The translations under genes were made by a program, and so were the position numbers. A stretch of DNA of 64,000 nt from NCBI RefSeq assembly GCF_015278255.1, contig NZ_JADIJC010000001.1, positions 434,001 through 498,000 on the forward strand. Reading direction: 5' to 3'. Below the pieces are notes generated by a model that saw only the letters and a list, made by a program, of their open reading frames with translations, ran no database searches and was not told where the DNA came from. Shown here in pieces: positions 1 through 12,025 of the stretch (its first letter is position 1; each line of letters opens with the position of its first letter). This DNA is from Microbacterium hibisci (GTDB taxonomy: Bacteria; Actinomycetota; Actinomycetes; Actinomycetales; Microbacteriaceae).

Positions 1-190
1 GACGTGCGGGCGTGACGACCTTGCGCGCCATGAGCACGGAGCCGGCGGCGAGGGCGCCGAGCACGCCGGCCAGGGCCACGCTCAGCACGGTGAGCGCGGC
101 CTTCACCCCGGCGACGAGAGCGGGAGTCCTGGACCCCCGTGCAGGACTGCGGGTTGCGCCGCGCATCGCGGCGCGCCTGGAGTCGACCAT
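1..190 (-). CDS. Membrane-anchored protein, N-terminal fragment (possible alpha/beta hydrolase)
   Basis: Only the first 63 codons are in the window; the gene runs off the left edge. The visible part has a basic, proline-containing N-terminus and then one hydrophobic segment (about residues 30-54, rich in Ala, Val and Leu) followed by MARKVVTP. That layout is a cytoplasmic tail plus a single membrane anchor or uncleaved signal. Microbacteriaceae alpha/beta hydrolases that I remember start in a similar way, but no catalytic motif is visible here, so the function is a guess. It is divergent from the DUF3000 gene, and the two -10 boxes overlap. Confidence 0.55.
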   Translation of the reverse strand, partial: MVDSRRAAMRGATRSPARGSRTPALVAGVKAALTVLSVALAGVLGALAAGSVLMARKVVTPAR

Positions 191-199
191 CGAGGCATC

Positions 200-209
200 A
201 CTCTAGTCT
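200..209. promoter_or_regulatory. Overlapping divergent -10 elements
   Basis: On the plus strand TAGTCT lies at 204-209 and predicts a transcript starting at 216, the G of the DUF3000 GTG codon. On the minus strand TAGAGT lies at 205-200 and predicts a start at about 193, three bases before the membrane-protein ATG. The two hexamers share two bases. No good -35 box is visible for either. Confidence 0.45.
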
Positions 210-215
210 GTCCGC

Positions 216-806
216 GTGGCAGAGCAGCGTCCCCCCGCGGCCCCGGGCTCGTTCGAGCAGGCCGCCGAGGCGGTGCGCGAGATCCGCTTCCGCGACGACC
301 TCACGGTCCGCGAGATCGCCGCGCCGCAGGGGCTGGCACCGGACGCCCTGGCGATCGCCGGCGATGTGCGCTCCTCCCCCGACGATGCGACCTCGCCCTA
401 CGGCACCGGACGGCTCGTCCTGCTGCACGACCCCGATGAGCCCGCTCCCTGGAACGGGCCGTGGCGCATCGTGTGCTTCGCACAGGCTCCGCTCGAGCCG
501 GAGATCGGCGTGGACCCGCTGCTCGCCGACGTCGCCTGGACGTGGCTGACCGACGCGCTGGAGTCGCGGCAGGCGGGCTTCCACTCGGCATCCGGAACCG
601 CGACCAAGACCCTGTCGAAGGGGTTCGGCAGCCTCGCCGCGGAGGGCGACGGAGCGCAGATAGAACTGCGGGCCTCATGGTCGCCGGAAGGCGCGATCGC
701 TCCGCACGTGGAAGCATGGGCGGAGTTGGTTTGCATGCTGGCGGGACTCCCGCCCGGCTCGGAAGGGATCGCGATGCTCGGTTCTCGCAGGTCGCCACGT
801 GGCTGA
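216..806 (+). CDS. DUF3000 family protein
   Basis: A 196-residue protein that I recognise as the actinobacterial DUF3000 family. It has no signal peptide or membrane segment, so it is probably cytoplasmic. Features typical of the family include a Pro-Trp-Asn-Gly-Pro-Trp-Arg segment near residue 80 and the C-terminal HVEAWAELVCMLAG. The function is unknown. The GTG at 216 was chosen because a TAGTCT -10 box ends seven bases upstream, predicting a leaderless message. The last 8 bp overlap the start of the RNase D gene, so the two are probably cotranscribed and translationally coupled, an arrangement I recall in related genera. Confidence 0.85.
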   Translation: MAEQRPPAAPGSFEQAAEAVREIRFRDDLTVREIAAPQGLAPDALAIAGDVRSSPDDATSPYGTGRLVLLHDPDEPAPWNGPWRIVCFAQAPLEPEIGVDPLLADVAWTWLTDALESRQAGFHSASGTATKTLSKGFGSLAAEGDGAQIELRASWSPEGAIAPHVEAWAELVCMLAGLPPGSEGIAMLGSRRSPRG

Positions 807-1998
807 TTACGACGTGATCGACGAGGTCGGCGGGGTCGCCGAGGCCGCGCGCCGGCTCTCCGACGGAGAGGGCCCGGTCGCCGTCGATGTCGAACGCGCC
901 TCGGGCTTCCGGTACTCGCAGCGCGCGTACCTCGTGCAGGTGTATCGCCGGGGCGCCGGCGTCTTCCTCTTCGATCCGCCGCCGATCGGCGACTTCCGCG
1001 CTCTCGCGGACGCCATCGGAACCCATGAGTGGGTGCTGCACGCGGCGAGCCAGGATCTGCCCTCGCTGCGCGAGCTCGGCTTGGCGCCGTCGACGATCTT
1101 CGACACCGAACTCGCTGCGCGGCTCCTCGGCCACGAACGCGTGGGGCTCGGCGCTGTCGTCGAAGACACACTCGGCATCACGCTGGCCAAGGCGCACTCC
1201 GCCTCCGACTGGTCGACGAGGCCGCTGCCGCAGTCCTGGCTGGAGTATGCCGCGCTGGACGTCGAGCATCTCGTCGACGTCCGCGACAAGCTGGTCGACG
1301 AACTGGCCGAGCAGGGCAAGACCGAGTTCGCCGCGGAGGAGTTCCGCGCGGTGCTGGAGCGTGAGCCCAAGCCGCCGCGCGAGGAGCCGTGGCGCCGCCT
1401 GTCGGGCCTGCACACCGTGCGCGGCCGCAAGGCGCTCGCGATCGCCCGAGAGCTGTGGACGGCGCGCGAGGAGTTCGCACGCGAAGAGGATGTCGCCCCC
1501 GGGCGTCTCGTGCCCGATCGCGCCCTCGTCGCGGCCGTGCTGGCCGACCCGAAGTCGAAGAGCGCCCTCGCCGCCGTGAAGGAGTTCAACGGCCGTGCCA
1601 GCCGTTCACAGCTGGACCGATGGTGGGCGGCGATCGAGGCGGGCCGCGCGGTGACGCAGCTTCCCCTCGAGCGCGCGAGCGGTGGCGACACACTGCCCCC
1701 GCCGCGCGCCTGGGTCGACCGCAACCCCGAGGCCGACGCGCGGCTCAAGGCGGCGCGTCCTGTCGTGGAGCAGCGGGCCGAAGAGCTCCACATGCCGACC
1801 GAGAACCTGCTCACCCCCGAGCTGCTGCGCCGCGTCGCGTGGGCTCCCCCCGAGCCGGTGACCGCGGCATCCGTCGGCGAGGCCCTCGCCGCGCTCGGCG
1901 CGCGCTCCTGGCAGATTGCGCAGACTGCACAGTTGATCGCCGATGCCTTTGTGGGATCCGTGCAAGTGCCGTCGGAGGCGTCCGAAACCGCTTCGTAG
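799..1998 (+). CDS. rnd: Ribonuclease D (3'-5' exonuclease with HRDC domain)
   Basis: A 399-residue DEDDy-type 3'-5' exonuclease, expected to trim structured RNA such as tRNA precursors in the cytoplasm. The exonuclease domain fills about residues 1-170. Its acidic residues are visible in VAVDVERASG (Asp, Glu), in HAASQDLPSL (Asp) and in YAALDVEHL (Tyr and Asp). An HRDC nucleic-acid-binding domain follows at about 205-290 (RELWTAREEFAREEDVAPGR region), and the C-terminal tail is Ala-rich. Length is close to that of actinobacterial RNase D. The GTG start overlaps the DUF3000 stop region. No terminator is seen before fadA, which has its own -10 box. Confidence 0.93.
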   Translation: MADYDVIDEVGGVAEAARRLSDGEGPVAVDVERASGFRYSQRAYLVQVYRRGAGVFLFDPPPIGDFRALADAIGTHEWVLHAASQDLPSLRELGLAPSTIFDTELAARLLGHERVGLGAVVEDTLGITLAKAHSASDWSTRPLPQSWLEYAALDVEHLVDVRDKLVDELAEQGKTEFAAEEFRAVLEREPKPPREEPWRRLSGLHTVRGRKALAIARELWTAREEFAREEDVAPGRLVPDRALVAAVLADPKSKSALAAVKEFNGRASRSQLDRWWAAIEAGRAVTQLPLERASGGDTLPPPRAWVDRNPEADARLKAARPVVEQRAEELHMPTENLLTPELLRRVAWAPPEPVTAASVGEALAALGARSWQIAQTAQLIADAFVGSVQVPSEASETAS

Positions 1999-2037
1999 GT
2001 TTCCGCCACCCGATTCCAGCCGTTTCCGCGGCCCTCC

Positions 2038-2043
2038 TAGGCT
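2038..2043 (+). promoter_or_regulatory. -10 element of the fadA operon
   Basis: TAGGCT matches the TAGNCT boxes found before several genes in this window. It predicts a start near 2050 and a leader of about 20 bases, which contains a TGGAGG ribosome-binding site at 2061-2066 before the GTG at 2071. No clear -35 box is seen. Confidence 0.5.
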
Positions 2044-2070
2044 GGCGTCATCCCAACTTTTGGAGGCAGA

Positions 2071-3276
2071 GTGGCCGAGATTTCGGACGTCTTCTTCGTC
2101 GATGGCATGCGCACCCCGTTCGGGCGCGCCGGCGAGAAGGGCATGTACTGGAACACCCGCGCGGACGACCTCGCCGTCAAGGCGACGATCGGGCTCATGG
2201 AGCGCAACCCGAACGTTCCCAGGGACCGCATCGACGACGTCGCCATCGCCGCGACGAGCCAGACCGGCGACCAGGGGCTGACCCTGGGCCGCAGCGTGGC
2301 GATCCTCGCCGGTCTCCCGCAGACCGTGCCCGGGTTCGCCATCGACCGCATGTGCGCGGGTGCCATGACGAGCGTCACGACCATGGCGGGGTCCATCGGC
2401 ATGGGCATGTACGACCTCGCCCTCGCCGGCGGCGTCGAGCACATGGGCCACCACCCGATCGGCGGCAACGCCGACCCCAACCCGCGCTTCGTCGCGGAGA
2501 AGATGGTCGACCCCGGTGCCCTCAACATGGGGGTCACCGCCGAGCGCATCTTCGACCGCTTCCCGCACCTGACCAAGGAGCGCTCCGACCGCTACGGCAT
2601 GCTGAGCCAGCACAAGGTGCAGGCCGCCTACGACGCCGGCAGGATCCAGCCCGACCTGGTGCCCGTGGCCGTCAAGGATGCCGAGGGCTCCTGGGGTCTG
2701 GCCACCGAGGACGAGGGCCGTCGCCCGCAGACCACGATGGAAGACCTGGCGGCGCTGAAGACGCCGTTCCGCCCGCATGGCCGTGTGACCGCGGGCACTT
2801 CCTCGCCGCTCACCGACGGCGCCACGATGTCGCTGCTCGCCGGCGGCGGTGCCGTGAAGGAGCTCGGCCTCGCGCCGAAGATGAAGCTCGTCTCGTTCGC
2901 CTTCGCGGGCGTGCAGCCCGAGATCATGGGCATCGGCCCGATCCCCTCGACCGAGAAGGCCCTCAAGAAGGCCGGCCTCACGATCGACGACATCGGCCTG
3001 TTCGAGCTGAACGAGGCCTTCGCGATCCAGGTGATCTCGCTCCTCGACCACTTCGGCATCGCCGACGACGACCCGCGCGTCAACCCGTGGGGCGGCGCGA
3101 TCGCCTTCGGCCACCCGCTCGCCGCCTCGGGCGTGCGCCTGATGATCCAGCTCGCGGCGCACTTCGCCGAGCGCCCCGACGTCCGCTACGGCCTCACCGC
3201 GATGTGCGTCGGCCTCGGCCAGGGCGGCTCGGTCATCTGGGAGAACCCCCACTTCGACGGAAAGAAGCGGAAGTAG
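2071..3276 (+). CDS. fadA: Acetyl-CoA C-acyltransferase (3-ketoacyl-CoA thiolase)
   Basis: A 401-residue degradative thiolase that cleaves 3-ketoacyl-CoA with CoA in the last step of fatty-acid beta-oxidation. The nucleophilic Cys is in DRMCAGAMTS, the catalytic His in the conserved AFGHPLAASG, and the second Cys in MCVGLGQGG, so all three active-site blocks are intact. Length is typical. It starts at a GTG behind a strong TGGAGG site. The hydratase/dehydrogenase gene follows after only 7 bp, so the two encode the beta and alpha functions of one trifunctional system and form an operon. Confidence 0.95.
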   Translation: MAEISDVFFVDGMRTPFGRAGEKGMYWNTRADDLAVKATIGLMERNPNVPRDRIDDVAIAATSQTGDQGLTLGRSVAILAGLPQTVPGFAIDRMCAGAMTSVTTMAGSIGMGMYDLALAGGVEHMGHHPIGGNADPNPRFVAEKMVDPGALNMGVTAERIFDRFPHLTKERSDRYGMLSQHKVQAAYDAGRIQPDLVPVAVKDAEGSWGLATEDEGRRPQTTMEDLAALKTPFRPHGRVTAGTSSPLTDGATMSLLAGGGAVKELGLAPKMKLVSFAFAGVQPEIMGIGPIPSTEKALKKAGLTIDDIGLFELNEAFAIQVISLLDHFGIADDDPRVNPWGGAIAFGHPLAASGVRLMIQLAAHFAERPDVRYGLTAMCVGLGQGGSVIWENPHFDGKKRK

Positions 3277-3283
3277 GCGCGGC

Positions 3284-5428
3284 ATGACGAATTACGACGA
3301 CATCGACTTCTCTCCCATCCTCGCCATGACCGACGGGGAGGTGATCACGCACTCGCGGGTGCGCGACATCCGCCTCCCGTCCGGCAAGGTGCTCGCGCTC
3401 GTCACGCTCGACAACGGCCGTGACCACACGCGCCCCAACACCCTGGGGCCGGCGACGATGTTCCAGCTCGGCCAGACGCTCGACGCGCTGAAGGCGCGCG
3501 CCACGGCGGGCGAGATCCAGGCTGTCGGCATCACCGGCAAGCAGTACATCCTGGCCGCCGGCGCCGACCTGTCCGACATCAGCAAGGTCGGCTCGAAAGA
3601 CAACGCGCGCCTGGTCGCCCAGCTCGGCCACAAGGTGTTCGGTCAGCTCTCCGAGCTCGGAGTGCCGTCGTTCGCGTTCGTGAACGGCCTCGCGCTCGGC
3701 GGCGGGCTCGAGATCGCGCTGAACAGCACCTACCGGACGGTGGATGCCTCGGCCGCCGCGATCGCGCTGCCCGAGGTGTTCCTCGGCATCATCCCGGGCT
3801 GGGGCGGCGCCTACCTCCTGCCCAACCTCATCGGCATCGAGAACGCCCTCGAGGTCGTGATCTCGAACCCGCTGAAGCAGAACCGCATGCTGAAGCCGCA
3901 GCAGGCGTTCGACTACGGCATCGTCGACGCGATCTTCCCGGCGGCGAACTATCTCGAGGACTCGCTCACCTGGGCCGACCGTGTGCTGGGCGGCAAGATC
4001 AAGGTCGACCGCAAGAACGAGCCCGGCAAGATCGAGCGCCTCACCAAGTGGCCGATCGCGATCAAGATGGCGCGCGGCATGCTCGAGTCCAAGATCGGCA
4101 CCGTGCCGAAGTCGCCGTACGCGGCGCTCGAGCTACTCGAGAAGGCCAAGGGCGGCACCAAGGCCGAGGGCTTCGCGCGCGAGGACGAGGCCCTTGCCGA
4201 GCTCGTGACGGGCGATCAGTTCGCGGCATCCATGTACGCGTTCGACCTCGTCCAGAAGCGCGCGAAGCGTCCCGTCGGCGCGCCCGACAAGGCGCTCGCC
4301 AAGAAGGTCGCCAAGGTCGGCATCATCGGCGCCGGACTCATGGCGAGCCAGTTCGCGCTGCTGTTCGTGCGCAAGCTGCAGGTGCCCGTGCTCATCACCG
4401 ACCTCGACCAGGCGCGCGTCGACAAGGGCGTGGCCTACATCCACGACGAGATCGGCAAGCTCGAGGCCAAGGGCCGGCTCGACGGCGACACGGCCAACAG
4501 GCTGCGGGCGCTCGTCACCGGCACGACCGACAAGAGCCTGTACGCGGACTGCGACTTCGTGATCGAGGCCGTGTTCGAAGAGGTCGGTGTCAAGCAGCAG
4601 GTGTTCGGCGAGATCGAGGCGATCATCGCCGAAGACGCGATCCTCGCCACCAACACCTCGTCGCTGTCGGTCGAGGAGATCGGTGCGAAGCTCGCCCACC
4701 CCGAGCGACTCGTCGGCTTCCACTTCTTCAACCCGGTGGCGGTCATGCCGCTCATCGAGATCGTGAAGACCCCTGCGACGTCGGAGGCCGCGCTGTCGAC
4801 GGCGTTCGTCGTGGCGAAGAGCCTCGGCAAGAACGCGGTCCTCACCGCCGATGCGCCGGGCTTCGTGGTGAACCGCCTGCTGGCGAAGGTCATGGGCGAG
4901 GCCGCGCGCGCCGTCTACGAGGGCACGCCGGTCGTCGAAGTCGAGAAGGCGTTCGCACCGCTCGGCCTTCCGATGGGGCCGTTCCAGCTCATCGACCTCG
5001 TGGGCTGGAAGGTCGCCGCCCACGTCCAGGACACGATGGTGCGGGCGTTCCCCGAGCGGTTCTACGCCAACGACAACTTCCACGCCCTCGCAGAGCTGCC
5101 CGAGGTCGTCGAGAAGGACAAGGGCGGGCGCGTCACAGGCTGGACCAAGGCGGCCGAGAAGGTCCTCAAGCCCGCCGTGGGCTCGTCGCCGGCGAAGGCC
5201 GACGAGATCCTCCGCCGCGTGCAAGACGGCCTGGCTCAGGAGATCAGGGTCATGCTCGACGAGGGCGTGGTCCCCGAGGTGGAGGACATCGACCTCTGCC
5301 TGATCCTCGGTGCCGGCTGGCCGTTCATCGACGGCGGCGCCTCGCCGTACCTCGACCGGGAGGGGGCATCGGAGCGCGTCTTCGGCGACACGTTCCACCA
5401 CCCGGTCATCAAGGGCATCGGCGGCTGA
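3284..5428 (+). CDS. fadB: Bifunctional enoyl-CoA hydratase / 3-hydroxyacyl-CoA dehydrogenase
   Basis: A 714-residue fused beta-oxidation alpha subunit. The N-terminal crotonase domain (about 1-300) contains the oxyanion-hole segment NGLALGGGLEIALN and GIIPGWGGAYLLP. The C-terminal half carries the NAD-binding Rossmann motif KVGIIGAGLMASQ near residue 345, the segment ATNTSSLSV, the dehydrogenase signature around HFFNPVAVMPLIEIV and a C-terminal helical domain. It hydrates enoyl-CoA and oxidises the 3-hydroxyacyl-CoA, feeding the thiolase encoded 7 bp upstream. A strong hairpin follows the stop. FadB and FadJ cannot be separated from sequence alone, so the symbol is the generic one. Confidence 0.93.
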   Translation: MTNYDDIDFSPILAMTDGEVITHSRVRDIRLPSGKVLALVTLDNGRDHTRPNTLGPATMFQLGQTLDALKARATAGEIQAVGITGKQYILAAGADLSDISKVGSKDNARLVAQLGHKVFGQLSELGVPSFAFVNGLALGGGLEIALNSTYRTVDASAAAIALPEVFLGIIPGWGGAYLLPNLIGIENALEVVISNPLKQNRMLKPQQAFDYGIVDAIFPAANYLEDSLTWADRVLGGKIKVDRKNEPGKIERLTKWPIAIKMARGMLESKIGTVPKSPYAALELLEKAKGGTKAEGFAREDEALAELVTGDQFAASMYAFDLVQKRAKRPVGAPDKALAKKVAKVGIIGAGLMASQFALLFVRKLQVPVLITDLDQARVDKGVAYIHDEIGKLEAKGRLDGDTANRLRALVTGTTDKSLYADCDFVIEAVFEEVGVKQQVFGEIEAIIAEDAILATNTSSLSVEEIGAKLAHPERLVGFHFFNPVAVMPLIEIVKTPATSEAALSTAFVVAKSLGKNAVLTADAPGFVVNRLLAKVMGEAARAVYEGTPVVEVEKAFAPLGLPMGPFQLIDLVGWKVAAHVQDTMVRAFPERFYANDNFHALAELPEVVEKDKGGRVTGWTKAAEKVLKPAVGSSPAKADEILRRVQDGLAQEIRVMLDEGVVPEVEDIDLCLILGAGWPFIDGGASPYLDREGASERVFGDTFHHPVIKGIGG

Positions 5429-5447
5429 TCACCTCGACAGCGCGTTC

Positions 5448-5481
5448 GTCGGGCGCACCCTCCTCGGAGGGTGCGCCCGAC
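5448..5481. terminator. Bidirectional terminator hairpin between fadB and dxs
   Basis: A perfect 14-bp stem (5448-5461 with 5468-5481; arm GTCGGGCGCACCCT) encloses a 6-base loop. It lies 20 bp after the fadB stop and about 120 bp beyond the convergent dxs stop. There is no T tract, as is common in high-GC actinobacteria. Confidence 0.8.
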
Positions 5482-5600
5482 TCCTGTCGTCGTCGGCGGG
5501 CGTAGGCCCGCACCTCGGGACGACCGAACGATCAGCGGCCGGATCCTTCGCCGCGAACGGATGCCGACTCTCTGGCCCGGACCCGCGACGAGGTCCTGCG

Positions 5601-7559
5601 TCAGCGGCGCTCGTCGCGCGAGCGGGCGAGGTCGGGCAGCGTCGGGATCTCGCTGGTGTGGGCGCCGCGCGCCACCGGGATGCGCGTGCCGAGCACCTGT
5701 GCCACCACATCCTGGGCGATCTTCGCCGCCGTCAGCCCGGCATCCTCCAGGATCTGCTCCCGGCTCGCGTGGTCGATGAACTCGTCGGGCACACCCAGCT
5801 CATCCACGGCCGTGTCGACGCCGGCCTCGCGCAGCACCTGGCGCACGCGCGTGCCGATCCCGCCGACGCGGATGCCGTCCTCGATCGTGATGACGAGGCG
5901 GTGGGATGCCGCCAGCTCGATGATCGACGGCTGCACGGGCACCACCCACCGCGGGTCGACGACCGTCGCGCCGATCCCCTGCGCCCGCAGGCGCTCGGCG
6001 ACGTCGACGGCGATGTGCGCCATCGGACCGATGCCGACGAGGAGCACGTCCTGGGCGTCGGAGCGCACGAGGACGTCGACGCCGTCCTCCAGGCGGTCGA
6101 CGGCGGGCAGCTCCGGGCTCACGCCGCCCTTGGGGAAGCGGATCACCGTCGGCGCGTCGTCGACGGCGACGGCCTCCTGCAGCTCTTCGCGCAGGCGCAC
6201 CTCGTCACGCGGCACCGCGATGCGGATGTGCGGCACGATCTGCAGCATCGCGAGGTCCCAGATGCCGTGATGGCTCGGACCGTCGGGCCCGGTGACCCCC
6301 GCACGGTCGAGCACGAAGGTGACGCCGGCGCGGTGGAGCGCGACATCCATCAGCACCTGATCGAACGCGCGGTTCATGAACGTCGCGTAGATCGCGACGA
6401 CCGGGTGGAGGCCGCCGAAGGCGAGCCCGGCGGCCGAGGCGACGGCGTGCTGCTCGGCGATGCCGACGTCGTACACGCGGTCGGGGAATCGCTGTGCGAA
6501 CGGGAGCAGTCCCGTGGGACGCAGCATCGCGGCGGTCATGGCGATGACGTCGTCGCGGCCCTCGCCGACGGCGACGAGCTCGTCGGCGAACACGTCGGTC
6601 CACGCGAGGCCGCCCGACGAACCCAGCGCTTCGCCGGTGATCGGGTCGATCTTGCCGACGGCGTGGAACTGGTCGGCCTCGTCCGAGAGCGCGGGGGCGT
6701 AGCCGCGGCCCTTCTCGGTGATGGCGTGCACGATCACCGGCGCGCCGTACTCCTTGGCCAGCTCGAGGGTCTCGATGAGTGTCGGCAGGTCGTGCCCGTC
6801 GACGGGGCCGAGGTACTTGATGTCGAGGTTCGAGTACAGCGCGGCGTTGTTGGTGAAGCGCGACAGGAAGCCGTGGGTGCCCCCTCGCACGCCGCGGTAG
6901 ACGGCGCGGGCGGCAGGACCGAGCTTGCGGAACAGCGTGTCGGATCCGCGGTGGAGGTTGCGGTACGAGTCGGCGGTGCGCACGCGGTTGAGGTAGCGCG
7001 CCATTCCACCGATCGTCGGGGCGTACGAGCGCCCGTTGTCGTTCACGACGATGACGAGGTTTCGGTCGTTGTCGTCGGAGATGTTGTTGAGCGCCTCCCA
7101 CGTCATGCCGCCGGTGAGGGCGCCGTCGCCGACGACGGCGACCACGTGCCGGTCCTTGCGGCCCGTCAGCGTCAGCGCGCGCGACACGCCATCCGCCCAG
7201 CTGAGCGAGCTCGACGCGTGCGAGGACTCGACGACGTCGTGCGGGCTCTCCGATCGCTGCGGATAGCCGGCCAGCCCGTCACGTGCCCGGAGGTTCGAGA
7301 AGTCCTGGCGGCCCGTCAGCAGCTTGTGCACGTAGGACTGGTGCCCGGTGTCGAAGATCATGGGGTCGTGAGGCGAGTCGAACACGCGATGCAGCGCGAT
7401 CGTCAGCTCGACGACGCCGAGATTCGGGCCCAGGTGACCGCCTGTGCGTGCGACGTTCTCGACGAGGAAGCCGCGGATCTCTTCCGCGAGCTCCTCGAGC
7501 TGAGCGGTGCTCAACGCGTCGAGGTCGCGGGGTCCGGTGATGGACGACAGCAACGACAT
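5601..7559 (-). CDS. dxs: 1-deoxy-D-xylulose-5-phosphate synthase
   Basis: A 652-residue thiamine-diphosphate enzyme that condenses pyruvate with glyceraldehyde 3-phosphate, the first step of the MEP isoprenoid pathway in the cytoplasm. The N-terminal TPP domain has [13 protein letters not shown], the [16 protein letters not shown] diphosphate-binding motif and [11 protein letters not shown]. The pyrimidine-binding domain has the EQHAV segment (about residue 380) and [16 protein letters not shown] transketolase C-terminal domain follows. The ATG at 7559 is preceded by an AAAGGAG site. It is transcribed alone, with a hairpin and the end of acnA upstream. Confidence 0.97.
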   Translation of the reverse strand: MSLLSSITGPRDLDALSTAQLEELAEEIRGFLVENVARTGGHLGPNLGVVELTIALHRVFDSPHDPMIFDTGHQSYVHKLLTGRQDFSNLRARDGLAGYPQRSESPHDVVESSHASSSLSWADGVSRALTLTGRKDRHVVAVVGDGALTGGMTWEALNNISDDNDRNLVIVVNDNGRSYAPTIGGMARYLNRVRTADSYRNLHRGSDTLFRKLGPAARAVYRGVRGGTHGFLSRFTNNAALYSNLDIKYLGPVDGHDLPTLIETLELAKEYGAPVIVHAITEKGRGYAPALSDEADQFHAVGKIDPITGEALGSSGGLAWTDVFADELVAVGEGRDDVIAMTAAMLRPTGLLPFAQRFPDRVYDVGIAEQHAVASAAGLAFGGLHPVVAIYATFMNRAFDQVLMDVALHRAGVTFVLDRAGVTGPDGPSHHGIWDLAMLQIVPHIRIAVPRDEVRLREELQEAVAVDDAPTVIRFPKGGVSPELPAVDRLEDGVDVLVRSDAQDVLLVGIGPMAHIAVDVAERLRAQGIGATVVDPRWVVPVQPSIIELAASHRLVITIEDGIRVGGIGTRVRQVLREAGVDTAVDELGVPDEFIDHASREQILEDAGLTAAKIAQDVVAQVLGTRIPVARGAHTSEIPTLPDLARSRDERR

Positions 7560-7619
7560 CCCCGCTCCTTTCCGGCCCCGGAAGGGCTCTGCAAGTCTAC
7601 CCGCGGCATGACGGAGGGA

Positions 7620-7639
7620 CCGGATGCCGCGGCATCCGG
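7620..7639. terminator. Palindrome after acnA
   Basis: A perfect 20-base palindrome (CCGGATGCCG and its complement) lies about 20 bp beyond the acnA stop and 60 bp before dxs. It can fold as an 8-bp stem with a CGCG loop and probably ends acnA transcription. Flanking G and C runs could extend the stem weakly. Confidence 0.55.
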
Positions 7640-7657
7640 CCCCCCGTGAATCAGCTG

Positions 7658-10492
<2,835 letters not shown>

Positions 10493-10598
10493 GTCTGTCT
10501 CCTTCGTCGGCGGCGGGATCGTGCCGGAGTCCGGCATCCCCATCTTCCCCCGCCCCGAAGCCCTCGGCTAGTGAGGTCGACCTAACGGATCGGGAGAA

Positions 10599-10622
10599 AT
10601 TTATCTTGATGTCGAGATAAAT
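10599..10622. promoter_or_regulatory. Operator-like 24-bp palindrome upstream of acnA
   Basis: The arms ATTTATCT (10599-10606) and AGATAAAT (10615-10622) are exact complements around a centre TGATGTCG that is also nearly symmetric; 10 of 12 base pairs match. It lies between acnA and the end of the DUF3159 gene, 106 bp before the acnA start. Its AT richness stands out locally. The half-sites TCTTGA/TCGAGA look like a dimeric winged-helix or TetR-type operator, but the regulator is not known. Confidence 0.5.
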
Positions 10623-10625
10623 GTA

Positions 10626-11429
10626 TCACTTCGGAGCGCGAGGGTAGAGCGCACGCACGGCGAGCCACGTGACGGCCACCAGCGGTGCGAACAGCGGAAG
10701 CCCCATGATCAGCTTCAGCGTCCCGAGAGCGGTGACGTCGCCCGCGAAGTAGAGCGGCACCTGCACGATCAGGCGCAGTGCGAACAGCCCGGCCCACGCG
10801 ATCGACAACCAGAAGAAGACGCGTCGCTTGCGCTTGTCGGCGCGCCACGCGGTGCCCTCCCCCATGAGGAATCCGACCGCGAGACCGATCAGCGGCCACC
10901 CGATGAGCGCCGACACGAGGAACGCGGTGCCGTAGAGGGTGTTGGTGAGGAAGCCCGGGATGAAGCTGTCCTCTCCCCTGCCGGTCCACAGCGACAGGCC
11001 CGCTGCCGCTGCCGCCGCGATGAGGCCGCCGATCGCGGCACTCGCGGACTGGCGCTGGACGAGGCGGACGATCGTGAACACCGCGGCGAGGCCGACCGAC
11101 AGGCCGAGGCTCAGGAGCAGGTTGCCTGAGCGCACCTCGGGGTCGGGGTTGTACGTGGCCGTCCAGGCGACGAGGAACACCACACCCGGGAGGACGGATT
11201 CCAGGATGCCGCGCCAGCCGCCCATCGCGGACCAGACGACGTGACCGGTGCTCTTCCCCTGGGCAGGGTCCATCCCGGCCCGGCGCGCGGCGTCCCCGAG
11301 GGCTGCGCCGAGGAGCTCCGACGCCGAGGCCTGATCCGCCGGCGCGGGCGGCTCGTTCGACGGGCGTGCGTCCTTCGAACCGGCGGGCGTGTCGGGGGCG
11401 GCGTCCGGGGCCGGGTGATCGTCGCTCAC
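10626..11429 (-). CDS. DUF3159 family membrane protein
   Basis: A 267-residue protein recognised as DUF3159. The first ~60 residues are an acidic, Pro/Ala-rich cytoplasmic tail. They are followed by the conserved MGGWRGILESVLPGVVF and then about five to six hydrophobic segments, including LLLSLGLSVGLAAVFTIV, IGGLIAAAAAAGLSLW and VFFWLSIAWAGLFALRL. It is an integral membrane protein of unknown function. The GTG at 11429 overlaps the DUF3710 stop by four bases (GTGA), so it is the third gene of a dut-DUF3710-DUF3159 operon. Confidence 0.85.
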   Translation of the reverse strand: MSDDHPAPDAAPDTPAGSKDARPSNEPPAPADQASASELLGAALGDAARRAGMDPAQGKSTGHVVWSAMGGWRGILESVLPGVVFLVAWTATYNPDPEVRSGNLLLSLGLSVGLAAVFTIVRLVQRQSASAAIGGLIAAAAAAGLSLWTGRGEDSFIPGFLTNTLYGTAFLVSALIGWPLIGLAVGFLMGEGTAWRADKRKRRVFFWLSIAWAGLFALRLIVQVPLYFAGDVTALGTLKLIMGLPLFAPLVAVTWLAVRALYPRAPK

Positions 11430-12025
11430 GCCGTACCAGGCGTCGCGGGCATCCGCAGCGGGATGAGGTCGCGCGGCGGCATCGGGGAGGCGCCGCGCAC
11501 GACGACGATCGAGCGGAAGAGGTCCTCGACCGCGGTCGCCGCCTCGACGTCGGCCGTGGCCGAACCGCCGATCACGCCGCGCAGGAACCAGCGGGGTCCG
11601 TCGACGCCGACGAAGCGCGCGAGGCGCTTGCCCGCGGTGCCGTCGGGCCCCGCGACCACGGGGACTTCGGCGAGCAGCTCGGGACCGAGCGGTCCCTCCC
11701 GCTCCTCGACCCGGCCGCCCTGCTGGCGGATCTGCTGGCGGATCTGCTCGCGGGTCTCGTCCCACAGCCCGGCCGAACGCGGCGCTGCGAACGGCTGCAC
11801 CTGCAGGGTCGAGCCGGCGTAGTCGAGCCCGACCGCGACGATGCGCTTGGTCTGCTCCTCGACCTCGAGGCGCAGGTTCAGACCCTCGCGCGGCAGGATC
11901 TTGATGCCGCCGAGGTCGATGTACGGCCGCACGGGGTTGGCCTCGGACTCGTCGAACGGTCCGGTGGTCGCGCGGTCGTCGGGTGCGACCTTGCGAGGGC
12001 CTTCGGGGGTGGAGGCATCGGTCAT
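11426..12025 (-). CDS. DUF3710 family protein
   Basis: A 199-residue soluble protein of the actinobacterial DUF3710 family, with the recognisable YIDLGGIKILP segment near residue 35, a Gln/Arg-rich stretch (ETREQIRQQIRQQGGRVEE) and VGVDGPRWFLRGVIGG. The family habitually follows dut. The function is unknown; it has no signal or membrane segment. It overlaps dut by four bases (ATGA) upstream and DUF3159 by four bases downstream, so translation of all three genes is likely to be coupled. Confidence 0.88.
   Translation of the reverse strand: MTDASTPEGPRKVAPDDRATTGPFDESEANPVRPYIDLGGIKILPREGLNLRLEVEEQTKRIVAVGLDYAGSTLQVQPFAAPRSAGLWDETREQIRQQIRQQGGRVEEREGPLGPELLAEVPVVAGPDGTAGKRLARFVGVDGPRWFLRGVIGGSATADVEAATAVEDLFRSIVVVRGASPMPPRDLIPLRMPATPGTA

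Noticed and set aside
1606..3285. Long minus-strand open frame of 559 codons opposite fadA and rnd
   Set aside because: High-GC genes leave long antisense frames open. The composition is Arg/Gly/His/Asp-rich with no domain, while the plus strand encodes clear RNase D and thiolase.
4133..5401. Minus-strand frame of 422 codons opposite fadB
   Set aside because: Shadow of the FadB reading; rich in Leu/Asp/Glu/His/Arg repeats with no recognisable fold.
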